A DNA stretch of 64,000 bases from Pseudomonas bohemica (GCF_002934685.1 NZ_NKHL01000117.1:1-64000), one strand, 5' to 3'; counted from the stretch's first letter, positions 25,550 through 34,254 are shown. Notes: a model not told the origin generated them from the sequence alone. Numbers and translations: made by a program.

Positions 25550-25860
25550 ACTTGTTCCACCTTGCGATTCAGGAAAGATTTGGCAATGGCGCGCGTGGTT
25601 TCAACGCCCAGCAGGCCGATCACCCCACCGAAGAACGGGCCTGTCGTCGTGGGGATGCCTAGCAGCGACAGGCCGTGGCTCGCCGAAAGGGCCAGCAGCC
25701 CGCACAACGGAGCCTCCAGCAGAACCCGTCGCCATGTGCCGCCGCCGTACATGATTCGTAGGGCCGCGATCACGGCGGCCAGTCCACCTGCGTAAAACGC
25801 AGGCCAGTTTTGTTGGAGCCAGGCAGCGAACCAGGCCCATGAATCCGGTTTGTCAGGCAT
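25546..25860 (-). CDS. Phage holin
   Basis: A 104-residue membrane protein with three hydrophobic stretches (WPAFYAGGLAAVIAALRIM, LLEAPLCGLLALSASHG, GPFFGGVIGLLGVETTRAI), like the lambda-S-type holin family of P2-like phages. It would form the holes that release the endolysin. MPDKPDSWAWF is taken as the start; an in-frame ATG at 25932, overlapping the end of X, would add 24 polar residues, and the two starts could give a holin/antiholin pair. Its stop overlaps the endolysin start. Confidence 0.8.
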   Translation of the reverse strand: MPDKPDSWAWFAAWLQQNWPAFYAGGLAAVIAALRIMYGGGTWRRVLLEAPLCGLLALSASHGLSLLGIPTTTGPFFGGVIGLLGVETTRAIAKSFLNRKVEQV

Positions 25861-25922
25861 GCGCTTTGATCCGCTATCTGAGGGTGAAATGGGGAGGTCA
25901 TCCGTGAATGTCGTGTGATGAA

Positions 25923-26135
25923 TCAGTCCCATAGATTCACCATTTGCAGGACCGGAGCCTGGGGGGCCGCGTCTGGGAGGATCACCGCCGTGCCGTGCGG
26001 CAGGACGGGGCCCAGATCGGCAAGGCCGGGGTTCGCGTTCAGTACCGCCTCGGTGACGCCGGCAGTGCGGCCGTACACCCGCCAGCAGAGCGCGTCGACG
26101 GTGTCGTGCTGTTGGGCATACACGGTCGTCGCCAT
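25923..26135 (-). CDS. X: Tail protein GpX (LysM-like)
   Basis: A 70-residue homologue of P2 gpX (67), a small tail protein with a LysM-like fold. It has the family strings QQHDTVDALCWRVYGRT and VLNANPGLADLGPVLPHGT. It sits between L and the holin as in P2 and begins at the last base of L. Confidence 0.95.
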   Translation of the reverse strand: MATTVYAQQHDTVDALCWRVYGRTAGVTEAVLNANPGLADLGPVLPHGTAVILPDAAPQAPVLQMVNLWD

Positions 26136-26602
26136 CAGATGAGCTCCACTGTCGAGTGCGGAACACCCAGCAGATCGCGAATCGCGAACCGGGCATCGCG
26201 GCGGTATTCGTCAACTGACGGCGTCAGTTCGTCAGCGTTTTTGTTGCCTTCGGTCGAGGTGTCATAGCTGCGGTACCGCTCGGTGAGTTCGGCGCCGGCA
26301 CTGCAATAGATGGATCGGCGATAGAGGTGGACGAGCAGGTTGATGCCCTTGATCTCGTCCGCTGGTACCACTTCCAGCGTGTCGTGTCCTTCGGCTTTGT
26401 AGCCTTTCTTGACTGCGCTCAACTCGCCGTTGACTTGAATCAGCGCGTTGACAATCGCTACCTCAAGACGCGCGTCGGTAACGCTGCCATCGATCCTTAA
26501 AGATGCGCGCACATGGGCGCCATCGATGTCCGGCCAGAATCCGTCGTTCGTGATGGGGTACGGGGCAGTAGTGTTTGTGCCAGTGGCAATGAATCCGCTC
26601 AT
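26135..26602 (-). CDS. L: Head completion protein GpL
   Basis: A 155-residue homologue of P2 gpL (169), which completes the filled head. Family strings: NDGFWPDIDGAHVRASLRID and LLVHLYRRSIYCSAGAELTE. The start MSGFIATGTN follows a 100-base gap from M that holds an unusual hairpin. Confidence 0.9.
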   Translation of the reverse strand: MSGFIATGTNTTAPYPITNDGFWPDIDGAHVRASLRIDGSVTDARLEVAIVNALIQVNGELSAVKKGYKAEGHDTLEVVPADEIKGINLLVHLYRRSIYCSAGAELTERYRSYDTSTEGNKNADELTPSVDEYRRDARFAIRDLLGVPHSTVELI

Positions 26603-26618
26603 GTTTCTGCCCTAAGTC

Positions 26619-26680
26619 GGCGGTGGCCGAGGCGTCTCAGCAAGGAAAGGAGAGAACCTGCTGATCAGCCTCGGGCCGCC
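26619..26680. promoter_or_regulatory. Long hairpin in M-L gap with anti-RBS loop
   Basis: Outer arms GGCGG/CCGCC and CCGAGGC/GCCTCGG enclose a second stem CAGCA/TGCTG with a 16-base loop. The loop on the plus strand contains GAAAGGAGAGAACC, identical to the ribosome-binding segment of the three small early genes near position 4000. The late transcript (minus strand) would therefore show the complement GGTTCTCTCCTTTC in the loop. Confidence 0.6.
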
Positions 26681-26701
26681 GGGGTTGCGGGGTACGCTCG
26701 G

Positions 26702-27406
26702 TCAGCTCCCTGGTGGGGGAGCAATCTTTTTCTGAAGGCGCTCGGCGCCTTCCAGGTCTTTTTTGCCACCGCAGCTGCTGTTCAGCTCGATGGCCCGTTT
26801 GAGCAGCTCGATCCCTGCTATTACCTGCCCGGGTTGGCCGGGGTTATCCGCGTCCAGACCTGCCACAGTGGCGCGGCCGGTAGCGAGGTACAGCTTCGCC
26901 CTGGCCTCGTCGGGCATGTCGTGGTCTGCGGTCAACTCCATCGCGCGGTGCAAGATGGCGAGGTCAAACGTTCCGTTGGTCTTCTGTGCCTTCAAGGCCG
27001 CTTCCGCGATTTCTTCAGCAATCAGGCAGCCGGTGGTTCGTTCGAAGCGATCAGGCATGAGCAGGTTGTGCTGCAACACATACGCTGCAATTTGGAGCGC
27101 GCCGGCATAATCCGAGGCGTCCACGCGCCAGATCATGATCGTCGTCAGCACTTCGTCCTGGGCGCCGTTGCCGGCGGACAGCACACCGTCGACGTAGGGG
27201 ATATAGGCCGGCAGAAGCTGCAACTTCAGCGCGGCTTTCCCTTCATTCGACTGAATCTGCTTGAGGCGCAGACGATCCTGGAGAAGCTGGGCCAGCTGCA
27301 TTTCGTAGGCCGTCCCGCCCGCCATCGATACCAACGGCGTAGCAGCAGCGGCTTCCTGTGACGCAAGCGCCTGCAGCCGGTGACGTTGAGCGAGAGAAAG
27401 GCCCAT
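26702..27406 (-). CDS. M: Terminase small subunit GpM
   Basis: A 234-residue homologue of P2 gpM (247), the terminase endonuclease subunit that recognises and cuts cos. Typical parts: MGLSLAQRHRLQALASQEAA, IMIWRVDASDYAGALQIAAY and the C-terminal HDMPDEARAKLYLATGRA. It starts two bases after the end of N. Confidence 0.95.
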   Translation of the reverse strand: MGLSLAQRHRLQALASQEAAAATPLVSMAGGTAYEMQLAQLLQDRLRLKQIQSNEGKAALKLQLLPAYIPYVDGVLSAGNGAQDEVLTTIMIWRVDASDYAGALQIAAYVLQHNLLMPDRFERTTGCLIAEEIAEAALKAQKTNGTFDLAILHRAMELTADHDMPDEARAKLYLATGRATVAGLDADNPGQPGQVIAGIELLKRAIELNSSCGGKKDLEGAERLQKKIAPPPGS

Positions 27407-27408
27407 GA

Positions 27409-28413
27409 TTACTTGGCCTCTTCGATGTGTTCGACGAGAGCGCCCAGGCCGAAGTCTTCGACGACGTAAGCCTCGTTCGACGACTGGTAGTCCGCGATGC
27501 GATCGCGCTCCGGTTCTTCGCGAGTCATACGGCGACGAGCGCCGATCTGGAAGTAGATCGACAGGTTCTTGAGGGTGGTCACGAACACACCGCCGTCAAT
27601 GAAGAACGGGGCATCGACGTAGGGCAGACCGCCTAGCGTGCCGTTCGCAAGGATGCGGGCTGCAGCCAGCTCGTTTTCGTTGTCTGCTGCGCCTTCGATG
27701 TTCGCCAGGAACTTGGAGTGCAGCAGGTTGCGGTCGACCAAAACGACCAGATCTGGACGCTTGCGGTGCCACGGGTCCAGCAACTGGATCGCGTCGTACA
27801 CCAAACCGTCGAGGGTTTTGTAGTCGCCGTTCGGGCCAATCGTGATCTTGCCGGCAACTTTGCCGCTGCTCAGAACGCGCTCTGGTGCCTTGGTGCGGTA
27901 CTTCTCAAGCCAGCCGATGTTTACATCTTCCAGCAATGGATGGGCGGCGCGGTCGGTGTCAGCGGCAACGGTTTTCCCGTTGAAGCCGATCATGATGCGG
28001 TCGAGTGCTTGCTGCCCGACGATCGCGCCCGACAAGCGTGCCTGGAAATCCTTGAACTTTGCCCAGGCATCGAGCAGTTGATACTTCACGTAGGTGTCGA
28101 AGTCGGTTTTCTTGCAGCTGTAGGTATCGCTCTTCAGCGCGCCAACGCTGCGCGGATCGCGAGCCTTGACCGACGTATCGGTACGGCCAGCAATCGTCGA
28201 GCCCACGCCCAGCAGGATCGCTTCACCTTCCTGCTCATCGACGCCGATGACGTTGATCTGTTTCAGGAAATCGCTCGATTCCTGGATGGCGGTTTCGAGG
28301 GTTTGTTGCACCGTCGGAGTGACGGTGAATTTCTCAGCCGCCGAGGCGACGGCGTTGAGCAGTGCCACCTGCTTGCTGAAGCCGTTGAAGGCAAGTCGTG
28401 TTTCGTTACGCAT
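27409..28413 (-). CDS. N: Major capsid protein GpN
   Basis: A 334-residue HK97-fold capsid protein of the P2 gpN family (357). Marks: MRNETRLAFNGFSKQVALLN, the LVDRNLLHSKFLANIEGAAD segment and NEAYVVEDFGLGALVEHIEE near the end. The N-terminus should be trimmed by the protease part of O during maturation. It lies downstream of O as in P2. Confidence 0.95.
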   Translation of the reverse strand: MRNETRLAFNGFSKQVALLNAVASAAEKFTVTPTVQQTLETAIQESSDFLKQINVIGVDEQEGEAILLGVGSTIAGRTDTSVKARDPRSVGALKSDTYSCKKTDFDTYVKYQLLDAWAKFKDFQARLSGAIVGQQALDRIMIGFNGKTVAADTDRAAHPLLEDVNIGWLEKYRTKAPERVLSSGKVAGKITIGPNGDYKTLDGLVYDAIQLLDPWHRKRPDLVVLVDRNLLHSKFLANIEGAADNENELAAARILANGTLGGLPYVDAPFFIDGGVFVTTLKNLSIYFQIGARRRMTREEPERDRIADYQSSNEAYVVEDFGLGALVEHIEEAK

Positions 28414-28450
28414 GGTGTTCTCCAGGTAAACCTTTGGGTGAGCGGTTCGA

Positions 28451-29316
28451 TCAGTAGGCAGTCAGCACAGCGCCGTCGCCGCCGACTACGGGTGGACGGC
28501 TCGTCTGGCTGTGGTCCTGGGTCTCGCCCAGGCGCTTGATCAGGTCGTTGAAGTCGGTGCTGAGCTTGTCGAAACTGCCCTGCAGGGAGCTGTGGGCTTC
28601 CTCGATCGAGGTAAACAATCGGGACTGCTCGGCAGCGTGGCCGGCAAGCGCACCCACGGCGTCGTTCAGCTTCGAAACTTCCCGTCGTCGGTTTCGGGCT
28701 TCTCGATCTCGACCGGCTTGTCTTTTTCTTTGGTCGCGCCGAGCAGTTCGGCGATGCGTGAGAACAGCTCTTCGAATCTGCCGGGGGTCTCTTCGATCTC
28801 GTCGAATTCGAGCTTCGCTTCCAGCAGCTCGGAAAACAGGTTGTCCGGCTTGCTCTTGCGTGCCTTGAGCGGCGATACGTCCGGGTTCTGCGCGCTGAAA
28901 GTCAGCATTTCAGTGCCCAGGCTCGCAGGCGAATCGGTGACGGCTAACCCGTCCAGGTAAGCGCGACCGGTATCGGCGAACTTGGGTGCGATCTCGATGC
29001 TGGTGTACAGCTTCTGACGCGCCTTGTTCATGGCGATCAGGTCTGGCGTAGGTTCGATCTGGACGAACAGGGCCAGCTTTTTCGCGCCGTTGACGTCGAC
29101 CTCTTCAGTCTTCGCGGCCAGCACGTCGCCGTAAGCACGGAACGGGCTGTCAGGCAGAACACTGCGGTAGTGCTCCATCCAGACGCGTGCTGCGTAGGTG
29201 TTGGGGTTGTAGGTCTCGGCGGCGTCCACCAGCCACTGGCGCTCAATCTGGCGGCCGTCGGTGGTCGCGCCTTCTACGGCGACGCGAAACCATTTGGATC
29301 GAAATTTCTTACTCAT
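28451..29316 (-). pseudogene. O: Capsid scaffold-protease GpO, one-base frameshift
   Basis: The N-terminal protease half is intact (MSKKFRSKWFRVAVEGATTD, His in ARVWMEHYRS, Ser in VTDSPASLGTEML) but the frame closes at 28666 after DDGKFRS. The scaffold half continues in another frame: KLNDAVGALAGHAAEQSRLF to the end GGDGAVLTAY at 28451. One missing G near 28675 (GGGAAGTTT instead of GGGAAGGTTT) explains it. As read, the phage would lack the scaffold C-terminus and could not assemble normal heads; a sequencing error is equally possible. Start at MSKKF has GAGGA upstream. Confidence 0.8.
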
Positions 29317-29404
29317 CGAGCGGGTCCTCAAAGCGTTGCTGCGGGTGCAGTTGCGTTGAGGTGCATCGTCGACATTGGCGCTTTTATGAGCAATCGGCGC
29401 CAGT

Positions 29405-29423
29405 TGTAACCCGGGGCGCTACA
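29405..29423. promoter_or_regulatory. Candidate Ogr-activator site between O and P
   Basis: TGTAACCCGGGGCGCTACA, again TGT-N13-ACA, in the divergent O/P gap, centred 58 bases from the P start and 98 from the O start. One shared activator site could serve both late operons. Confidence 0.55.
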
Positions 29424-29471
29424 CGGCCCGTCACTACGCCTTCACGCGCGCGTGGCGTCAGCATCGCCGCC

Positions 29472-31232
29472 ATGACGACAACCGAAGCCACTCCCATCCG
29501 CGATAACCGCCGTCAGGCCAAATTCCTTTACTGGACCGGCCTGCGGATCTGCGCGATCGCCGAAATGTTGGGTGAGAAAGAAAAGACCGTTCACGCCTGG
29601 AAGACGCGCGACGAGTGGGACCGGGCCGACAACGTGGAGCGGATCGGCGGGGCTCTGGAAGCGCGCCTGGTGCAGCTGATCCTGAAAGACGGGAAAACCG
29701 GCGGTGACTTCAAGGAAATTGACCTGCTCCACCGTCAGCTGGAACGGCAGGCGCGCATTGAGCGTTACAAGGCGGGCGGCACCGACACTGATCTCAATCC
29801 GAATCTTGCGAAGCGCAACGAGGGGCCGAAGAAGAAAGCGGCGCGAAACGAGTTCAGCGAGGAGCAGATCGAGCAGCTGACCGAGGCGTTCAAAGACGGC
29901 TGTTTTGGCTATCAATTGGACTGGTACCGGGCAAGCAATCAACGCACCAGGGCAATCCTCAAAAGCCGGCAGATCGGCGCGACTTACTACTTTGCCCGGG
30001 AGGCGTTCATTGACGCCCTGGTCACTGGCCGCAATCAGATATTCCTGTCGGCTTCGAAGAACCAGGCGCACATCTTCAAGGCTTACATTCAAGGGTTTGC
30101 GCGTGAAGTGTGTGGCGTTGAACTGACTGGCGATCCGATCATTCTTGCCAACGGCGCCGAGCTGCATTTCCTCGGCACGAACGCCCGAACCGCTCAGGGT
30201 TATCATGGTAATTTCTACTTTGACGAATTCTTCTGGACGTTCAAGTTCAACGAACTGAACAAGGTCGCCAGCGGCATGGCGATGCAGAAACAGTACCGAC
30301 GCACCTACTTTTCAACGCCATCGAGCATGGCGCATGAGGCGTACACGTTTTGGACCGGTGAGCGGTTCAACAAAGGCAAGCCAGCGGCGCAGCGGCTCAA
30401 TCTGGACGTTTCCCACGACGCGCTGCAGCAGGGCAGGCTGTGCGAGGACCGGATCTGGCGTCAGATCGTCACCATCCTGGACGCCGAACAGCGCGGCTGC
30501 GATCTCTTCGACCTGGAAGAGCTGCGGCTCGAATACAACGCGGATGCGTTCGCGAATCTGCTCATGTGCCAGTTCGTCGACGATGGGGCCAGCATCTTCC
30601 CGCTCAACGTCCTGCAGCCCTGCATGGTAGACAGTTGGGTCGAGTGGTCCGAGGACTACAAGCCATTCGCGTTGCGGCCGTTTGCCGATCGGCAGGTTTG
30701 GGTGGGCTATGACCCGGCGGAAACAGGCGACAGCTCTGGCCTGGTCGTTGTTGCTCCGCCGCTTGTGCCCGGCGGTAAATTCCGCGTGCTCGAGCGCCAT
30801 CAGTTCCGGGGAATGGATTTCGCGGCGCAGGCCGAAGCGATCCGGCAGGTCACGCTGCGGTACTGGGTCACCTACATCGGCGTCGACATCACCGGCATGG
30901 GCTCGGGCGTGGCCCAGCTGGTGCGCCAATTCTTTCCGAACGTCACCACGTTCAGCTACTCGCCCGAGGTGAAGACGCGCCTGGTGCTCAAGGCATACGA
31001 CGTGATTCACAAAGGTCGCCTCGAATTCGACGCCGGCTGGACCGACATGGCGCAGTCGTTGATGGCGATCCGCAAGACCATCACGGCCAGCGGCCGGCAA
31101 TTCACCTATACCGCAGGCCGCACCGACGAGACCGGACACGCGGATCTCGCCTGGGCGCTCTTCCACGCACTGCAGAACGAACCGCTTGAGGGCCAGACCT
31201 CAACGAATACTGGCTTCATGGAGATTTACTGA
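29472..31232 (+). CDS. P: Terminase large subunit GpP
   Basis: A 586-residue homologue of P2 gpP (590), the ATPase that packages DNA. It has an N-terminal helix-turn-helix (LRICAIAEMLGEKEKTVHAW), an ATPase with KSRQIGATYYFAREAF (adenine/Walker A-like) and FYFDEFFWT (Walker B-like), and a nuclease-type domain with GYDPAETGDSSGLVV and IGVDITGMGSG. The start MTTTEATPIRD is taken from the family length; the longer open frame upstream overlaps the O gene. It is divergent from O, as in P2. Confidence 0.95.
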   Translation: MTTTEATPIRDNRRQAKFLYWTGLRICAIAEMLGEKEKTVHAWKTRDEWDRADNVERIGGALEARLVQLILKDGKTGGDFKEIDLLHRQLERQARIERYKAGGTDTDLNPNLAKRNEGPKKKAARNEFSEEQIEQLTEAFKDGCFGYQLDWYRASNQRTRAILKSRQIGATYYFAREAFIDALVTGRNQIFLSASKNQAHIFKAYIQGFAREVCGVELTGDPIILANGAELHFLGTNARTAQGYHGNFYFDEFFWTFKFNELNKVASGMAMQKQYRRTYFSTPSSMAHEAYTFWTGERFNKGKPAAQRLNLDVSHDALQQGRLCEDRIWRQIVTILDAEQRGCDLFDLEELRLEYNADAFANLLMCQFVDDGASIFPLNVLQPCMVDSWVEWSEDYKPFALRPFADRQVWVGYDPAETGDSSGLVVVAPPLVPGGKFRVLERHQFRGMDFAAQAEAIRQVTLRYWVTYIGVDITGMGSGVAQLVRQFFPNVTTFSYSPEVKTRLVLKAYDVIHKGRLEFDAGWTDMAQSLMAIRKTITASGRQFTYTAGRTDETGHADLAWALFHALQNEPLEGQTSTNTGFMEIY

Positions 31233-32305
31233 TGAGCAACCGCCGCAGCAGAAACACGCAAACCAGCGCCGCGACCCAGCCCCCGATCGAGGGGGATCTG
31301 CTGCCTGCGGCCGGCGGCAAGATGGAGGCGTTCACTTTCGGCGATCCCACGCCCGTGCTTGATGAGCGGGGAATACTGGATTACCTGGAGTGCTGGCTGA
31401 ACGGTCGATGGTACGAGCCGCCCATGTCCCTCGACGGCCTTGCGAAGTCGTCCAGGGCCAGCGTGTTCCTGCAGTCGGGGCTGAACTTCAAGCGCAATAT
31501 GCTCGCTCGCACCTTCATCCCCCACAAGCTGCTGACACGGCAGACGTTCGAACAGTTCGCCCTGGACTTTCTCTGGTGCGGCAACGGCTATCTCGAAAAG
31601 CGCGACAGCATGATGCGAAGCACGCTCGGCTTGCAGCCTGCGTTGGGCAAGTACATGCGGCGCGGCGTTGATCTGGACACCTATTACCAGGTTCGTGGGT
31701 GGGGCGATGAGCACGAGTTCAAGACGGGGACCGTTTTTCATCAGCGTGAGGCGGATATCAATCAGGAAATTTACGGCCTTCCAGAGTGGCTCCCGGCGCT
31801 GCAAAGCGCGCTGCTGAACGAGTCCGCCACGCTGTTTCGACGCAAATACTACAACAACGGCAGTCACGCCGGTTTCATCATGTACATGACCGACACGGCC
31901 CAGAACGAAACAGACGTTGCGGCGCTGCGCAGCGCGCTGAAGGCCGCAAAAGGGCCGGGCAACTTCCGCAATCTGTTCATGTACGCGCCTGGCGGCAAGA
32001 AAGACGGCATTCAGCTGATCCCCGTCAGCGAGGTCGCGGCAAAGGACGAATTCGCCTCGATCAAGAACATCAGCCGCGACGACATGCTGGCCGCGCTGCG
32101 TATCCCGCCGCAACTCATGGGCATCGTCCCGCAGAACGCTGGTGGCTTCGGCTCAATCAAGGAAGCTGCCGAGATCTGGGCCATGAACGAGCTCGAACCC
32201 GTTCAGGCCCGCCTGCAGCAGATCAACGATTGGCTGGGCGAGGAGGTGGTCCGCTTTCGGCCGTTAGAGGAGACGTCAGGCACCTCCGGCCTGCTCAATC
32301 CGTAA
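31232..32305 (+). CDS. Q: Portal protein GpQ
   Basis: A 357-residue homologue of P2 gpQ (344), the dodecameric portal for DNA entry and exit. Typical parts: FTFGDPTPVLDERGILDYLE, NGSHAGFIMYMTDTAQNETD and QLMGIVPQNAGGFGSIKEAA. Its first codon overlaps the last base of P's stop. It is the last head gene on this side and would be followed by cos in a P2-type genome. Confidence 0.95.
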   Translation: MSNRRSRNTQTSAATQPPIEGDLLPAAGGKMEAFTFGDPTPVLDERGILDYLECWLNGRWYEPPMSLDGLAKSSRASVFLQSGLNFKRNMLARTFIPHKLLTRQTFEQFALDFLWCGNGYLEKRDSMMRSTLGLQPALGKYMRRGVDLDTYYQVRGWGDEHEFKTGTVFHQREADINQEIYGLPEWLPALQSALLNESATLFRRKYYNNGSHAGFIMYMTDTAQNETDVAALRSALKAAKGPGNFRNLFMYAPGGKKDGIQLIPVSEVAAKDEFASIKNISRDDMLAALRIPPQLMGIVPQNAGGFGSIKEAAEIWAMNELEPVQARLQQINDWLGEEVVRFRPLEETSGTSGLLNP

Positions 32306-32516
32306 TTCGAACGAAAACGGGTCAGCTCAACGCTGGCCCAGCTTTATGTGGACCTGTCTTAAACCCTTACGAACGCTGGGCCCAACGCGGCCAGCTTTCA
32401 CCTTTACAGCCCCCATAAAACTGACACGCTGCCTCATGAGCTGAAAGCCCTTCGGGAATCCGCTCTGCAGCATAAAAGGCATCGTCCATGTGGATAAGCA
32501 TGACCGTTCCCGAATA
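32306..32516. other. Gap after portal gene; cos expected, not identified
   Basis: Some 210 bases between Q and the AT-rich cargo. P2-type phages carry cos beyond Q, so it is expected here, but no sequence matching a remembered cos core was seen. A short minus-strand open frame (32327-32545) has low-complexity basic content and no RBS and is not accepted. Confidence 0.3.
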
Positions 32517-32673
32517 TTAATGCCGCTCTCTGCCCTCTTCATCATGTCTTGCGATGTTTACTGCATTTGCCATAAGTGCAGCTTGAACCTCAGTGATGAA
32601 CTGAAATTTTTTCCAATTGAATTCCGACAACTTTAAGACCTCTTCGGATGTGTTTATTGATTTCTTGCGTCAT
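32517..32673 (-). pseudogene. Small ORF coupled to fic, apparently frameshifted
   Basis: An ATG overlaps the fic stop (ATGA), but that frame ends after 27 codons. The frame one base away is open and reads SINTSEEVLKLSEFNWKKFQ then FITEVQAALMANAVNIARHD, a sequence that looks like a real helical protein, ending RERH. Removing one C after ATGACG joins start and body into a protein of about 51 residues. It is also exactly in frame behind the fic stop codon. A partner or immunity protein for Fic is possible but not shown. Confidence 0.45.
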
Positions 32674-34022
32674 GTCCAATTCTGTAGAATTTGCTTTGGT
32701 TCAATCATCGAATAGACCCACTCATTGCCTTGCTTAGCTTTGCGAAACAGCTTCAAATCTACAAGTCCGTTCAGTACGGTTGAGGCTGTATTGTAGGCGC
32801 AATTTAGATTTTCTTTTACGTTGTTAACGGTAAAGAATTTATTGTTGCCAGATCTGGCAACGTTAAAAACGACCCGTTGCTTTTCTGATAATTTCCCAAA
32901 TAAACCAGATTCGTACAAGAACGTGTTAAAGGCGTCGATAGAGGCTACGGCGTTGTCATAGTTTTTCTTGAATTGCCTAATCGCTCTCGCAATCACACGG
33001 CATTGGTAATCGATAAAATACGTCAAGTCCATTTCGTCGGTTTCGGTGTACAGATAGCTTTTCCCATATTTAATAGGCGCTATCTTCAATAACGTACTGA
33101 TGGCGATGTACCGGAAACCGCCAAAACCTTTCTTAAACAGATACCAGTAGAACAGAGACCTTGCTACCCGTCCGTTCCCGTCATGGAAGGGGTGTTCGTA
33201 GCCAATGATAAAATGCAAAATTATCGCCTTTATCATAGGGTGAATATAATTTTGGTTGTTGATGTCTGTATGGTTTGTATTTACCCATTCAATGACCTTA
33301 CTTAGCCGCGCCTCTAATTGCTCCGCGGGAGGTGGCTGATGAACGATGTTACCTTCACCATCTTCAACCACCACGTTGTCATCGTTACGAAATACACCCG
33401 GATAGTATCTTTCGTCGTCGATACCTTCTACACCTACTTGATGTAAATCGGTGATTAGTTCTAGCGATAGGTCTCTGTCCCTGCACTCCCAAGCATGCTG
33501 CATCATCTTGAAATTGCCGATGATCATCTTCTCGTCTGGAGTTCTAGGGCCACGCTTTCTGCCCAATAACTCCTTTGCGACTTTAGTTGTTGTGGCAGCA
33601 CCCTCTAACTGGCTGCTGCTAATGGCCTCGTCTTCAACCAGATCGTTGAGCAAATACTGCAGCTGCTTCGACTCTCCAATCTTAGAACACATCCATTCTA
33701 GCGCTGCGGTGGTCGTATTCTGGTCACAAGCCGATACTGCGATATGCATTGCTGGGGTGTAAAGAAACCTACACACCTGCGGTGGCTGTCCAAGGTTAAT
33801 CACTGGGGCTAATTGCTTGTTCCTCGCGAATTTTACGACTGCCCATGCAAGTGCATGATCCAGCTCCTTTGGAAACCGGAAGCGCATTTTATCGAAAGGC
33901 AAATATCTGCCTTGACTGTCTAGGACCTGACCCACTTCTACATAGGCACCGATCTGATCTTTGTGTTCCGTGACGATGCGGCTGTACGGATTCCCGATCG
34001 GTTTTGGCGGTGACTTGATCAT
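32670..34022 (-). CDS. Fic-domain protein with C-terminal winged helix
   Basis: A 450-residue Fic-family enzyme; such proteins move AMP or related groups onto target proteins. The catalytic motif is HPFHDGNGRVAR. An inhibitory helix motif SSSQLEG lies earlier in the chain, the class in which the Glu blocks ATP until released. The C-terminal 80 residues (FNVARSGNNKFFTVNNVKEN, ASTVLNGLVDLKLFRKAKQG) form a winged helix, suggesting DNA binding. The gene is much more AT-rich than the phage genes around it, a sign of separate origin as cargo. The start at MIKSPPKPIG fits the domain and lies downstream of repeated TTGAAATG boxes. Confidence 0.85.
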   Translation of the reverse strand: MIKSPPKPIGNPYSRIVTEHKDQIGAYVEVGQVLDSQGRYLPFDKMRFRFPKELDHALAWAVVKFARNKQLAPVINLGQPPQVCRFLYTPAMHIAVSACDQNTTTAALEWMCSKIGESKQLQYLLNDLVEDEAISSSQLEGAATTTKVAKELLGRKRGPRTPDEKMIIGNFKMMQHAWECRDRDLSLELITDLHQVGVEGIDDERYYPGVFRNDDNVVVEDGEGNIVHQPPPAEQLEARLSKVIEWVNTNHTDINNQNYIHPMIKAIILHFIIGYEHPFHDGNGRVARSLFYWYLFKKGFGGFRYIAISTLLKIAPIKYGKSYLYTETDEMDLTYFIDYQCRVIARAIRQFKKNYDNAVASIDAFNTFLYESGLFGKLSEKQRVVFNVARSGNNKFFTVNNVKENLNCAYNTASTVLNGLVDLKLFRKAKQGNEWVYSMIEPKQILQNWT

Positions 34023-34040
34023 GATTTCAGTTTCTCTCAA

Positions 34041-34104
34041 ATTTGAAATGGAGCATACATCCACATCTGACGCATTTCAATTTTTCTATAATTTGAAATG
34101 GCGC
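34041..34104. promoter_or_regulatory. Operator-like TTGAAATG repeats upstream of fic
   Basis: TTGAAATG occurs at 34043-34050 and 34093-34100, exactly 50 bases apart inside the longer repeat ATTTGAAATGG-GC, and inverted (CATTTCAA) at 34073-34080. Three copies of an octamer in 60 bases just before the gene suggest binding sites, perhaps for the winged helix of the Fic protein itself. Confidence 0.5.
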
Positions 34105-34254
34105 CTCTACTAACCCTACAGAGCCACCGAATCCCTAGATCAAGGGGCTGCTAACCGGCCGTTACCGCTAGTGGTAGGAGCGGTACTACAGTGTCGACCC
34201 TGATGTCACTTGGTCATTGCGGCTGCGGGGCGTTTGTCCGGAACACCCAGCATT

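Noticed and set aside
32327-32545. 72-codon minus-strand frame after the portal gene
   Set aside because: No RBS, basic low-complexity sequence and overlap with the small frame behind fic.
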